DNA of 34,290 nt, taken from Mycolicibacterium chubuense. GTDB taxonomy: Bacteria > Actinomycetota > Actinomycetes > Mycobacteriales > Mycobacteriaceae. A program made the position numbers and the translations under genes. Of this stretch, positions 16,492 through 24,275 are shown one piece after another. Every line of letters begins with the position of its first letter. Position 1 is the first letter of the stretch. The stretch lies in assembly GCF_001044255.1 (NCBI RefSeq), contig NZ_JYNX01000089.1:1-34290 (forward strand), read 5' to 3'. The notes under the pieces were generated by a model. The model worked only from the letters and a program-made list of their open reading frames with translations. It ran no database searches and was not told where the DNA came from.

Positions 16492-17455
16492 GATCACGAA
16501 GCCGGGACTCGTCACGTCCGTCCAGGACGGCGGCCGAAGCGGTTACTACCACCTCGGCATTCCGCCGTCCGGCGCGATGGACCAGATCTCCTATCGTGCA
16601 GCCAATCTGCTTCTCGGTAATCCGGAGACCGCCGCGGTGCTCGAATGCGCGCTCATGGGACCGGAACTCGTGTTCACCGAGGACGCACATGTCTGCGTCA
16701 CGGGCGCGGAGATGGTGCCGAAGGTCGACGGTGAGGTCCGGCCGACCAACACCGTGCTGGCGATCGCTGCCGGCCAGACAGTGGATTTCGGTTTCGCCAG
16801 CGCCGGCGCCCGGTCCTATGTCGCCGTCGCCGGCGGGATCGATGTACCCGAGAAGCTCGGGAGCCGCTCGACCTACGCACTCGGCCGGCTCGGCGGGTTC
16901 GAGGGTCGGCCGGTCAAGGCCGGCGACGCGCTGTCGATCGGAAAGCGAACCGGCGCACCGGCTGCCGATACCCAGCTACCGGAGGACCTGCGGTTGCCCT
17001 TGGCCAAGGAGTACACGCTGCGGATGGTTCGCGGGCTGTATGACCACCGGGTAGCGCCGGAATCGATGGACGTGTTCTTGTCGGAGACGTGGCTCGTCGC
17101 GTCGGAAGCCGATCGCGTCGGCTACCGCCTCAAGGGCGGCACACCGCTGGAATTCATCCCCCGGACGCCTCCGTTCGGCGCCGGAGACGACCCGTCCAAC
17201 ATCGTCGACGCCTGTTACCCCATCGGCTCGATCCAGGTGCCATCGGGTGAGCAGCCGATCGTGCTCCACCGCGACGCCGTATCCGGTGGGGGCTACATGA
17301 TGATCGGCACGGTGATCAGCGCCGACATGGACCTCGTCGGGCAGATGCCCCCCAACACCAAGGTCAGGTTCGAGGAGGTGTCGGTGCCCCAGGCCCTGCA
17401 GGCCCGAGCGGACCGAGCCGCCAAGCTCGATCGCGTCCGCCTCGCCTGCAGCTGA
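16481..17455 (+). CDS. pxpC: 5-oxoprolinase subunit C (PxpC/KipA, CT_A_B family)
   Basis: This 324-residue protein carries the AHS2/KipA blocks: ITKPGLVTSVQDGGRSGYYH at the N-terminus, IPPSGAMDQISYRAANLLLG, LECALMGPEL, and the diagnostic GGIDVPEKLGSRSTYALGRL followed by FEGRPVKAGD. Further on are ADRVGYRLKGG, GSIQVPSGEQPIVLHRDAV and GGYMMIGTV. It is the partner of PxpB and corresponds to the other half of the urea carboxylase carboxyltransferase domain. The ATG at 16481 has GGAGG at 16470-16474. The frame is open earlier, but that part lies within pxpB. It is the last gene of the operon and is followed by a 350-base spacer before dnaK. Confidence 0.92.
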   Translation: MPIEITKPGLVTSVQDGGRSGYYHLGIPPSGAMDQISYRAANLLLGNPETAAVLECALMGPELVFTEDAHVCVTGAEMVPKVDGEVRPTNTVLAIAAGQTVDFGFASAGARSYVAVAGGIDVPEKLGSRSTYALGRLGGFEGRPVKAGDALSIGKRTGAPAADTQLPEDLRLPLAKEYTLRMVRGLYDHRVAPESMDVFLSETWLVASEADRVGYRLKGGTPLEFIPRTPPFGAGDDPSNIVDACYPIGSIQVPSGEQPIVLHRDAVSGGGYMMIGTVISADMDLVGQMPPNTKVRFEEVSVPQALQARADRAAKLDRVRLACS

Positions 17456-17604
17456 CGCCGGCGGTCAGAACGACAAGCTCGGCGCGTTTGCGAGGTGCGA
17501 CCGCGCCGATTATGGCTGCGCCCAGGCTGCGACGAGCGGTGATGGTCGCCCTGCAGCGGACCTCCGGCTGACGCGGGCGCCCGTCGCAACCAATGAGAAG
17601 CCAT

Positions 17605-17631
17605 GGCTGCGATCCGGCCCGGATCGCAGCC
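17605..17631. terminator. 27-bp near-perfect palindrome, possible pxp terminator
   Basis: GGCTGCGATCCGG (17605-17617) and CCGGATCGCAGCC (17619-17631) are perfect 13-bp arms around a single C. In RNA the inner pairs would open to make the loop. There is no T-tract, as is usual for mycobacterial hairpins. It lies 150 bases after pxpC and 26 bases before the dnaK promoter, so it could insulate the two operons or be a dimeric protein site. Confidence 0.45.
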
Positions 17632-17656
17632 CGGAATGCGCTTCCGCGGGAATCCC

Positions 17657-17684
17657 GGGAACAAATTTCGCAGCGGCCCCGTTG
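17657..17684 (+). promoter_or_regulatory. SigH/SigE-type heat/oxidative-stress promoter of dnaK
   Basis: GGGAAC at 17657-17662 is separated by exactly 17 bases from CGTTG at 17680-17684, which matches the GGAAC/GTT consensus of the mycobacterial ECF factors SigH and SigE. dnaK is a known SigH target in Mycobacterium tuberculosis. Transcription would begin near 17690, just ahead of the first HspR site. Confidence 0.7.
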
Positions 17685-17696
17685 ACCACTTCGACA

Positions 17697-17717
17697 GTTG
17701 AGTGAATGCGACTCAAG
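17697..17717 (+). promoter_or_regulatory. HAIR element 1 (HspR operator) of dnaK
   Basis: GTTGAGT-N7-ACTCAAG matches the HAIR consensus CTTGAGT-N7-ACTCAAG at 13 of 14 positions. It lies just downstream of the SigH-type promoter, where bound HspR (with DnaK as co-repressor) would block transcription. HspR is encoded by the last gene of this operon, giving feedback control. Confidence 0.88.
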
Positions 17718-17751
17718 TTTGGCTTGACACGGCATGGCCGCGAGGAGCAGT

Positions 17752-17772
17752 CTTGAGCCCGGTGCACTCAGT
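17752..17772 (+). promoter_or_regulatory. HAIR element 2 (weaker HspR operator) of dnaK
   Basis: CTTGAGC-N7-ACTCAGT matches the HAIR consensus at 11 of 14 positions. It begins 55 bases downstream of the start of HAIR 1, about five helical turns, so both sites face the same side of the DNA. It lies inside the predicted dnaK leader. Confidence 0.7.
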
Positions 17773-17805
17773 ACACATGTTTCGTCTATTCAGGAGGCAG
17801 TAACT

Positions 17806-19665
17806 ATGGCTCGTGCGGTCGGCATCGACCTCGGGACCACCAACTCCGTCGTCGCAGTTCTCGAAGGTGGCGATCCCGTCGTCGTCGCGAACTCCGAGGG
17901 CTCCCGCACCACCCCGTCGGTCGTCGCGTTCGCGCGCAACGGCGAGGTGCTGGTCGGTCAGCCCGCCAAGAACCAGGCGGTGACCAACGTCGACCGGACG
18001 ATCCGTTCGGTGAAGCGTCACATGGGCTCCGACTGGACCGTGGAGATCGACGGCAAGAACTACACCGCGCAGGAGATCAGCGCGCGCGTACTCATGAAGC
18101 TCAAGCGTGACGCCGAGAGCTACCTGGGCGAGGACATCGCCGACGCGGTCATCACCGTGCCTGCGTACTTCAACGACGCCCAGCGTCAGGCCACCAAGGA
18201 AGCCGGCCAGATCGCCGGCCTCAACGTGCTGCGCATCGTCAACGAGCCGACCGCGGCCGCCCTGGCCTACGGCCTCGACAAGGGCGAGAAGGAACAGACC
18301 ATCCTGGTGTTCGACCTCGGCGGTGGCACGTTCGACGTGTCGCTGCTGGAGATCGGCGAGGGTGTCGTCGAGGTGCGTGCCACCTCCGGTGACAACCACC
18401 TCGGTGGCGACGACTGGGACGACCGGATCGTCGAATGGCTCGTCGACAAGTTCAAGGGCACGTCGGGCATCGACCTGACCAAGGACAAGATGGCGATGCA
18501 GCGGCTGCGCGAAGCGGCCGAGAAGGCCAAGATCGAGCTGTCGAGCTCGCAGAGCACGTCGATCAACCTGCCCTACATCACCGTCGACGCGGACAAGAAC
18601 CCGCTGTTCCTCGACGAGCAGCTCACCCGCGCGGAGTTCCAGCGCATCACGCAGGATCTGCTGGACCGCACCCGTAAGCCGTTCCAGCAGGTGATCAAGG
18701 ACGCCGGCATCGCCGTCGGCGACATCGACCACGTGGTGCTCGTCGGTGGCTCGACCCGCATGCCCGCGGTCTCCGAGCTCGTCAAGGAGATGACCGGCGG
18801 CCAGGAGCCCAACAAGGGCGTCAACCCCGACGAGGTCGTCGCCGTGGGTGCCGCGCTGCAGGCCGGTGTGCTCAAGGGCGAGGTCAAGGACGTACTGCTG
18901 CTCGACGTCACCCCGCTGAGCCTCGGTATCGAGACCAAGGGCGGCGTGATGACCAAGCTCATCGAGCGCAACACCACGATCCCCACCAAGCGTTCGGAGA
19001 CGTTCACCACTGCCGACGACAACCAGCCGTCGGTGCAGATCCAGGTGTTCCAGGGTGAGCGCGAGATCGCCGCACACAACAAGCTGCTCGGCAGCTTCGA
19101 GCTGACCGGCATCCCGCCGGCCCCGCGCGGCGTGCCCCAGATCGAGGTCACGTTCGACATCGACGCCAACGGCATCGTGCACGTCACGGCCAAGGACAAG
19201 GGCACCGGCAAGGAGAACACGATCAAGATCCAGGAGGGCTCCGGCCTGTCCAAGGAGGAGATCGACCGGATGATCAAGGACGCCGAGGCGCACGCGGACG
19301 AGGACCGTCAGCGTCGCGAGGAGGCGGACGTCCGCAACCAGGCCGAGTCGCTGGTCTACCAGACGGAGAAGTTCGTCAAGGAGCAGCGCGAGGCCGAAGG
19401 TGGATCGAAGGTCTCCGAGGACACCTTGACCAAGGTCGACGGCGCGATCGCCGAGGCCAAGACCGCGCTCGCGGGCACCGACATCTCGGCCATCAAGTCC
19501 GCAATGGAGAAACTCGGCCAGGAGAGCCAGGCCCTGGGCCAGGCGATCTACGAGGCCACCCAGGCCGAGCAGGCCCCGTCCGACGGTGACGGCGGGGGCG
19601 CCTCGGCCTCCAACGACGACGTGGTCGACGCCGAGGTGGTCGAGGACGATCAGGAGCGGAAGTGA
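17806..19665 (+). CDS. dnaK: Chaperone DnaK (Hsp70)
   Basis: This 619-residue Hsp70 binds unfolded segments and cycles ATP with DnaJ and GrpE in the cytoplasm. The ATPase domain shows [56 protein letters not shown] and [13 protein letters not shown]. The substrate domain begins after the linker [18 protein letters not shown], and the acidic C-terminus ends [14 protein letters not shown]. The ATG at 17806 follows AGGAGG (17792-17797). The frame is open upstream to 17734, but that part covers the leader and the second HspR site. The gene heads dnaK-grpE-dnaJ-hspR under an SigH-type promoter and two HAIR sites. Its stop overlaps grpE as GTGA. Codon use is strongly biased, as expected for a highly expressed gene. 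Confidence 0.98.
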   Translation: MARAVGIDLGTTNSVVAVLEGGDPVVVANSEGSRTTPSVVAFARNGEVLVGQPAKNQAVTNVDRTIRSVKRHMGSDWTVEIDGKNYTAQEISARVLMKLKRDAESYLGEDIADAVITVPAYFNDAQRQATKEAGQIAGLNVLRIVNEPTAAALAYGLDKGEKEQTILVFDLGGGTFDVSLLEIGEGVVEVRATSGDNHLGGDDWDDRIVEWLVDKFKGTSGIDLTKDKMAMQRLREAAEKAKIELSSSQSTSINLPYITVDADKNPLFLDEQLTRAEFQRITQDLLDRTRKPFQQVIKDAGIAVGDIDHVVLVGGSTRMPAVSELVKEMTGGQEPNKGVNPDEVVAVGAALQAGVLKGEVKDVLLLDVTPLSLGIETKGGVMTKLIERNTTIPTKRSETFTTADDNQPSVQIQVFQGEREIAAHNKLLGSFELTGIPPAPRGVPQIEVTFDIDANGIVHVTAKDKGTGKENTIKIQEGSGLSKEEIDRMIKDAEAHADEDRQRREEADVRNQAESLVYQTEKFVKEQREAEGGSKVSEDTLTKVDGAIAEAKTALAGTDISAIKSAMEKLGQESQALGQAIYEATQAEQAPSDGDGGGASASNDDVVDAEVVEDDQERK

Positions 19666-20267
19666 GCGAGGATCGAGAAGAGCCGATCACCGTCACCGAC
19701 AAGCGCCGCATAGACCCGCAGACCGGCCAGGTGCGCGACGCACCTGAGCCGGCCTCCGGGCCGATCGAGGACGAGGTGCCGACGGTCTCGGAGGAGTCGC
19801 AGGACAAGGCGGCCGAACTGATCGCCGACCTCCAGCGGGTCCAAGCCGACTTCGCGAACTATCGCAAGCGCTCGCTGCGCGATCAGCAGGTGGCCACCGA
19901 GCGGGCCAAGGCCCACGTGGTGACCCAGCTGCTGCCGGTGCTCGACGACCTCGAGCGCGCCCGCGCGCACGGCGATCTCGATTCCGGGCCTCTCAAAGCT
20001 GTTGCGGACAAGCTGGTTTCGACCCTCCAGGGGTTAGGCCTGAAGCCGTTCGGCGAGGAGGGTGACGCGTTCGACCCGTCGCTGCACGAAGCCGTGCAGC
20101 ACGAGGGCGACGGCACGCACCCGGTGGTCGGGACCGTCATGCGCCGCGGCTACCGCGTCGGTGACCACGTGGTCCGCCACGCGATGGTCGGCGTCGTGGA
20201 CACGGTGCCCGACGCGGCCGAGTCCGGTAATGCCGACTCAGAATCGCAACAGCACTCAGAATCATAG
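19662..20267 (+). CDS. grpE: Nucleotide exchange factor GrpE
   Basis: This 201-residue dimeric co-chaperone releases ADP from DnaK. A long acidic N-terminal region precedes the coiled-coil [20 protein letters not shown] (about residues 55-74) and the segment [16 protein letters not shown]. The C-terminal beta-wing then carries [39 protein letters not shown]. The GTG at 19662 overlaps the dnaK stop by four bases, so the two are probably translationally coupled. The C-terminal tail is rich in Ser and Asp and appears disordered. Confidence 0.96.
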   Translation: MSEDREEPITVTDKRRIDPQTGQVRDAPEPASGPIEDEVPTVSEESQDKAAELIADLQRVQADFANYRKRSLRDQQVATERAKAHVVTQLLPVLDDLERARAHGDLDSGPLKAVADKLVSTLQGLGLKPFGEEGDAFDPSLHEAVQHEGDGTHPVVGTVMRRGYRVGDHVVRHAMVGVVDTVPDAAESGNADSESQQHSES

Positions 20268-20310
20268 AAATTGACCAACGATCAACGAGCAGGTGAGGAG
20301 GTGACGCGGT

Positions 20311-21495
20311 ATGGCCCAGCGCGAATGGGTTGAGAAGGACTTCTACAAGGAGCTCGGCGTCGCCTCCGACGCCGGCCAGGACGAGATCAAGCGGGCCGCC
20401 CGCAAGATTCTCGCCGAGAACCACCCGGACCGGAATCCCGGTGACGCCGCGGCCGAGGAGCGGTACAAGGCCGCCTCGGAAGCCAAGGAAGTGCTCACCG
20501 ATCCCGCCAAACGCAAGGAGTACGACGAGACCCGTCGGCTCTTCGCCGGCGGCGGGTTCGGCCGGGGGCGCTACAGCGGTGGCGGCGGTGGCTTCGGAGG
20601 ATTCGGCGGAGGCGACGGTCAGGAGTTCAACCTCAACGACCTGTTCGACGCCGCCGGCCAGCAGGGTGGCGCCAACATCGGCGACCTGTTCGGTGGGCTG
20701 TTCGGCCGCGGCGCGCAACAGCCGCGGCCGAGCCGCCCCCGGCGGGGCAACGACCTCGAGACCGAGACCGAACTGAGTTTCCTCGAGGCCACCAAGGGTG
20801 TGGCGATGCCGTTGCGGCTCACCAGTCCCGCCCCGTGCACCAACTGCCACGGCAGCGGTGCGAGGCCGGGAACCAGCCCGAAGGTGTGCCCGAACTGCAA
20901 CGGCGCCGGCGTCGTCAGCCGCAACCAGGGTGCGTTCGGCTTCTCCGAGCCGTGCACGGAATGCCGTGGCAGCGGGTCGATCATCGAGAACCCGTGCGAC
21001 GAGTGCAAGGGCACCGGGGTGACCACCCGGACCCGCACCATCAACGTGCGGATCCCGCCGGGTGTCGAGGACGGGCAGCGTATCCGGCTCGCCGGACAGG
21101 GCGAAGCCGGTCTGCGCGGCGCCCCGTCGGGCGACCTGTACGTCACCGTGCACGTGCGACCAGACAAGGTGTTCGGGCGCAACGGCGACGACCTGACCGT
21201 CACGGTCCCCGTCAGCTTCCACGAGTTGGCGCTGGGGACAACGCTTTCCGTGCCGACGCTGGAAGGCAAGGTCGGGGTGCGGGTGCCCAAGGGCACGTCC
21301 GACGGCCGCATCCTGCGGGTGCGCGGCCGCGGTGTGCCGAAGCGCTCGGGCGGTCACGGCGACCTGCTGGTGACCGTCAAGGTGGCGGTTCCCTCGAATC
21401 TCGAGGGTGAAGCCGCCGAGGCCCTGGAGGCCTACGCCAAAGCCGAACGCGCCAGCGGCTTCGACCCGAGGGCGGGATGGGCAGGGGCGCAGTGA
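20311..21495 (+). CDS. dnaJ: Chaperone DnaJ (Hsp40)
   Basis: This 394-residue co-chaperone stimulates DnaK ATPase and delivers substrates. The J domain occupies about residues 9-75 with the essential HPD at 38-40 ([11 protein letters not shown]). A Gly/Phe-rich region follows (about 78-140). The zinc domain has all four CxxCxGxG repeats ([32 protein letters not shown]), and the C-terminal substrate domains follow. The ATG at 20311 follows GTGAGGAGGTGAC (20292-20304) in a 43-base spacer after grpE. The stop overlaps the ATG of a 10-codon ORF that leads into hspR. It matches the DnaJ1 type linked to HspR in actinobacteria. Confidence 0.97.
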   Translation: MAQREWVEKDFYKELGVASDAGQDEIKRAARKILAENHPDRNPGDAAAEERYKAASEAKEVLTDPAKRKEYDETRRLFAGGGFGRGRYSGGGGGFGGFGGGDGQEFNLNDLFDAAGQQGGANIGDLFGGLFGRGAQQPRPSRPRRGNDLETETELSFLEATKGVAMPLRLTSPAPCTNCHGSGARPGTSPKVCPNCNGAGVVSRNQGAFGFSEPCTECRGSGSIIENPCDECKGTGVTTRTRTINVRIPPGVEDGQRIRLAGQGEAGLRGAPSGDLYVTVHVRPDKVFGRNGDDLTVTVPVSFHELALGTTLSVPTLEGKVGVRVPKGTSDGRILRVRGRGVPKRSGGHGDLLVTVKVAVPSNLEGEAAEALEAYAKAERASGFDPRAGWAGAQ

Positions 21496-21527
21496 TGAGC
21501 GCTTGCGCGAAGAGCAGAGACCGATGA
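21495..21527 (+). other. Ten-codon overlapping ORF ([10 protein letters not shown]) bridging dnaJ and hspR
   Basis: The dnaJ stop (21493-21495) overlaps an ATG by one base (TGATG). The frame reads [10 protein letters not shown] and stops at 21525-21527, and that TGA overlaps the hspR ATG as ATGA. The DNA, GATGAGCGCTTGCGCGAAGA at 21494-21513, is nearly identical to the unit of the 32-bp tandem repeat after clpB (32744-32853). It may serve as a translational relay that lets ribosomes pass from dnaJ to hspR, which has no good ribosome-binding site. Whether the peptide itself matters is unknown, and it could be a dispersed DNA repeat. Confidence 0.4.
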
Positions 21528-21898
21528 GCGCCGGCCGCAACGACTCGAACAATCAGGCGAGGACGTTCCTGATCTCGGTGGCCGCCGAGCTGGCCGGCAT
21601 GCATGCGCAGACGCTGCGTACGTACGACCGGCTCGGCCTGGTCAGCCCGGAACGCACGTCCGGTGGGGGACGGCGCTATTCGCAGCGGGACGTCGACCTG
21701 CTCCGTGAGGTGCAGCGGCTCTCGCAGGACGAAGGCGTCAACCTCGCCGGCATCAAGCGCATCATCGAGCTGACCAACCAGGTCGAGGCGCTGCAGGCCC
21801 GGGTGCGCGAACTCAACGCCGAGGTCGAGCACCTACGGTCCCAGCCGCGGCCCAAGAGCACCGCGCTGGTGGTCTGGCAGCCGCGCAACAAGCGCTAG
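21524..21898 (+). CDS. hspR: Heat-shock repressor HspR (MerR family)
   Basis: This 124-residue repressor has a MerR-type winged helix: FLISVAAELAGMHAQTLRTY, DRLGLVSPERTSGGGRRYS and LSQDEGVNLAGIKRIIEL. A dimerisation coiled coil (QVEALQARVRELNAEVEHL) and the conserved tail PKSTALVVWQPR follow. HspR binds HAIR sites upstream of dnaK and clpB with DnaK as co-repressor and releases them on heat stress. The ATG at 21524 was chosen because the following residues match known HspR starts. The longer frame to 21407 lies inside dnaJ. No clear Shine-Dalgarno sequence precedes it, and the ATGA overlap with the upstream short ORF suggests coupled translation. Confidence 0.96.
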   Translation: MSAGRNDSNNQARTFLISVAAELAGMHAQTLRTYDRLGLVSPERTSGGGRRYSQRDVDLLREVQRLSQDEGVNLAGIKRIIELTNQVEALQARVRELNAEVEHLRSQPRPKSTALVVWQPRNKR

Positions 21899-21903
21899 CA
21901 CTT

Positions 21904-21968
21904 CCGCCGAAACTGTATTCCACGCGCGAAATCCCATGATTTCCCCGCGCGGAATACAGTTTCGGCGG
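21904..21968 (+). terminator. Large hairpin after hspR
   Basis: Perfect 18-bp arms, CCGCCGAAACTGTATTCC (21904-21921) and GGAATACAGTTTCGGCGG (21951-21968), enclose a loop that itself pairs (GCGCG 21924-21928 with CGCGC 21946-21950, then AAATC with GATTT). It begins six bases after the hspR stop and has no T-tract. It probably ends the dnaK operon transcript. Confidence 0.75.
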
Positions 21969-22040
21969 GTCTGCGTGGGGGATATCCCCACCCCGCCCCG
22001 GGGGCGCACACGGTTGATCGCCAAGGGTTGGGCGGCCACG

Positions 22041-23327
22041 ATGGTCGTCGTGGCCGCACCCTGGCATCCTGCGACGCGGATCGCGTTCCGCTTCTGTTTC
22101 GTCTACTTCGGCGCGTTCTGCCTGACGTTCGCTCAGATCGTCTTCGTCTACGCCGGGATCCTCACCCGGTGGCTGCCACCGGACGCGGTGATCTGGCAGA
22201 TGACACGGATCGAACCGATCCTGACCTGGGTCGGCCGCCATGTCTTCGGCATCGAGGCTGTGCTGCACCGCGACTCCAACAGCGGCGACCAGGCCGTCAT
22301 CTGGGTCATGGTGTTCGTCTATGTCGTGTTCGCCGCTGTCGCGACGCTGATCTGGTCGGTGCTCGACCGACGCCGCCGGGAGTACACCCGGCTGCACGCC
22401 TGGTTCCTGGTGTTCGTCCGGTTGAGTCTGGCGGGGCAGATGCTCTTCTACGGCATCGCGAAGGTCATCCCGACGCAGATGCCGCCGCCGCCGCTGGCGG
22501 CGCTGCTGCGGCCGTTCGGTGACTTGAGCCCGGCATCGGTGCTGTGGCTGCAGGTCGGCAGTTCACAACCCTACGAAATCGCTCTTGGCGCAGTGGAAGT
22601 CGTCGCCGGGCTGCTCCTGTTCTTCGGCAGGACCGCGACGCTGGGGGCACTGCTGAGCGCGATGTCGATGGCGCAGGTGTTCCTGTTGAACATGAGCTAC
22701 GACGTGCCCGTCAAGATCCTCTCGCTGCACCTGCTGCTGCTGAGCCTGATTCTGCTCGCCCCCCAGATCGGCCGACTGGCCGACGTTCTCGTATGGCAGC
22801 GACCGTCGGAGCCGACGACGCAACCGCCCCTGTTCACCGACGCCCGGTCCAACCGGATCGCGGCGGGCGTGGTCGCGGCGCTGGGCGTGTGGGTCCTGGT
22901 CGGCTGTCTGGTCGCAGGGGTGACGGCGTGGCGGGATTACGGCGGGGGCCGCGAGAAGCCCGAGTTGTACGGCATCTGGGAGGTGGACCGGTTCACCGCG
23001 GGCGGCACGGAGACCCCACCGCTGACAACGGACCCGAAGCGTTGGCAGCGCGTCGTTTTCGACGACGTCGGGACGCTCACCTACCAGCTGATGAACGGCA
23101 CGCTGGTGGACGAGCCGATCGCCTTCGACAGCGCGGGCCGCACCATCGCGCTGCCTGCGCGTGAGGAGACCCTGCGCTACGCGCGGCCGGCGCCGGACCG
23201 GCTTCTGCTCGACGGCACGCTCGACGGTCAGCAGGTCAGCATGTCGCTCGAGCGCCGGGACCCGGACTCGTTCGAGTTGCGCAGCAGGGGTTTTCACTGG
23301 GTGCAGGACTACCCGCACTTCGCGTGA
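22041..23327 (+). CDS. DoxX-like multi-pass membrane protein with C-terminal extracytoplasmic domain
   Basis: This 428-residue protein has about six membrane helices in the first 300 residues. The middle part (RLSLAGQMLFYGIAKVIPTQ then EIALGAVEVVAGLLLFFGRT) resembles the DoxX/thiosulfate-dehydrogenase-like membrane family. The last helix (IAAGVVAALGVWVLVGCLVAG) is followed by about 120 residues beginning YGIWEVDRFTAGG. These have regular short beta strands and look like a small lipocalin-type domain, probably outside the membrane. The ATG at 22041 was chosen. TTG at 22014 is possible, and the frame is open to 21936, inside the hairpin. The gene follows the hspR terminator and has no evident partner. 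No function can be assigned. Confidence 0.75.
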   Translation: MVVVAAPWHPATRIAFRFCFVYFGAFCLTFAQIVFVYAGILTRWLPPDAVIWQMTRIEPILTWVGRHVFGIEAVLHRDSNSGDQAVIWVMVFVYVVFAAVATLIWSVLDRRRREYTRLHAWFLVFVRLSLAGQMLFYGIAKVIPTQMPPPPLAALLRPFGDLSPASVLWLQVGSSQPYEIALGAVEVVAGLLLFFGRTATLGALLSAMSMAQVFLLNMSYDVPVKILSLHLLLLSLILLAPQIGRLADVLVWQRPSEPTTQPPLFTDARSNRIAAGVVAALGVWVLVGCLVAGVTAWRDYGGGREKPELYGIWEVDRFTAGGTETPPLTTDPKRWQRVVFDDVGTLTYQLMNGTLVDEPIAFDSAGRTIALPAREETLRYARPAPDRLLLDGTLDGQQVSMSLERRDPDSFELRSRGFHWVQDYPHFA

Positions 23328-23350
23328 CTGGCGCGTTCGGCGGGGTCGGG

Positions 23351-24253
23351 TCAGCCGACCGCGATCCGGAACCGGGCGACGGCCGATTCGCCGGGCTGCA
23401 CGACGTGGTAGCCGCCGCGGCGCAGCGCGTCGGTGGGCGCGGCCATCGGCTCGAAGCACACGACGTCGTCGTCGCCGGGTGCGAACACCTGCGCGGCGGT
23501 GAAACCCTCGTCGAAGTGCACCTCGATGCGCCGGTCACCACCGGAGAGCGCGAACACCGATCCCGGAGCGACCTCGTCGAAGCCTTCGTCGATGAACTTG
23601 TCGCCCAACAACTCTGACGCAGCGTCACGCTGCTCGACACGTCCCGTGGGGATGCCCCAGGCGTTGACGGGCTGATACCGCATCGCCGGCGTCTCGATGC
23701 GCCACTGTGCGCGTGGTACGCCCGGCAGCTGCAGGTACGGATGGAATCCGAAACACAGGGGCACCCGCGAACCCGTCGTCGCGGTCACGGTCGTCGTCAC
23801 CGTCAGCGTCCGGTCGGCCAGCGTGATGTCGAGGGTCAGCAGGTGCGGGAACGGGAACGTCGCCAGCAGCGCCGGCCGCGCCGCGAAGTCCAGTTCGGCG
23901 GTCAGCTGGGACTCCAGCAGCGTCGTGACCGTCCAGTCCTTGTACGCGGCCAACGTGCCGTGGATCGGCACCCCGTGCTGATCGGTGCGCACTCCGCCGG
24001 TGCCGGGGGTCAGCGTGACCACCGCGCCGTCGACGCCGTAGCCCATGCTGCTGAGCCGGTTCGCCCACGGGTACAGGATCGGGATGCCCATGGTCTTTCC
24101 GTTGGAGGCGTAGGCCTGCAGCCCGCGGCGCTGGCCCAGCAACTCGACGCCGTCGTCGGACAGGGAGGTGCCGACCATTCCCGCCGTCGGGACGTAGGTG
24201 GCGGTCAGCGGGGACGACGGATCACGCAGCGTGACGGTTTCGAACGCGTCCAT
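23351..24253 (-). CDS. Aldose 1-epimerase (mutarotase) family protein
   Basis: This 300-residue beta-sandwich protein belongs to the galactose mutarotase superfamily. ILYPWANRLSSMGYG corresponds to the family NPxGR-type loop, GVPIHGTL carries the first catalytic His, LCFGFHPYLQLPG the second His, and CFEPMAAPTDALRRGG the catalytic Glu. Members interconvert the alpha and beta anomers of free or phosphorylated sugars. The exact sugar is not evident. The start is ATG at 24253. It converges on the DoxX-like gene with 23 bases between stops and lies 22 bases downstream of the flavohaemoglobin stop, so it could be the second gene of a minus-strand pair. Confidence 0.87.
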   Translation of the reverse strand: MDAFETVTLRDPSSPLTATYVPTAGMVGTSLSDDGVELLGQRRGLQAYASNGKTMGIPILYPWANRLSSMGYGVDGAVVTLTPGTGGVRTDQHGVPIHGTLAAYKDWTVTTLLESQLTAELDFAARPALLATFPFPHLLTLDITLADRTLTVTTTVTATTGSRVPLCFGFHPYLQLPGVPRAQWRIETPAMRYQPVNAWGIPTGRVEQRDAASELLGDKFIDEGFDEVAPGSVFALSGGDRRIEVHFDEGFTAAQVFAPGDDDVVCFEPMAAPTDALRRGGYHVVQPGESAVARFRIAVG

Positions 24254-24275
24254 ACCCCGATCCTGCCACGTATGG

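Larger units (their letters stand above)
17456..17805 (+). other. Gene-free spacer between pxpC and dnaK
   Basis: I see no convincing gene in these 350 bases. Short minus-strand frames here lack family features. The spacer holds a 27-bp palindrome (17605-17631), an SigH-type promoter (17657-17684), two HspR sites (17697-17717 and 17752-17772) and the dnaK ribosome-binding site AGGAGG (17792-17797). The first 150 bases, 17456-17604, show nothing I can interpret. Confidence 0.7.

Noticed and set aside
17724-17729. TTGACA as a housekeeping -35 box of dnaK
   Set aside because: No TANNNT element lies at a suitable distance downstream, so only the SigH-type promoter was annotated.
17293-17767. Small minus-strand frames in the pxpC-dnaK spacer
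   Set aside because: They cross the palindrome, promoter and HspR sites, have no motifs and no ribosome-binding site.
17713-19293. 526-codon open frame opposite dnaK
   Set aside because: It is a mirror frame of a highly biased dnaK gene, a well-known artefact. No ribosome-binding site or recognisable domain is visible.
20137-21552. 471-codon open frame opposite dnaJ
   Set aside because: It is a shadow frame of dnaJ, and the repetitive Gly/Val/Arg sequence mirrors the Gly-rich region and zinc repeats.
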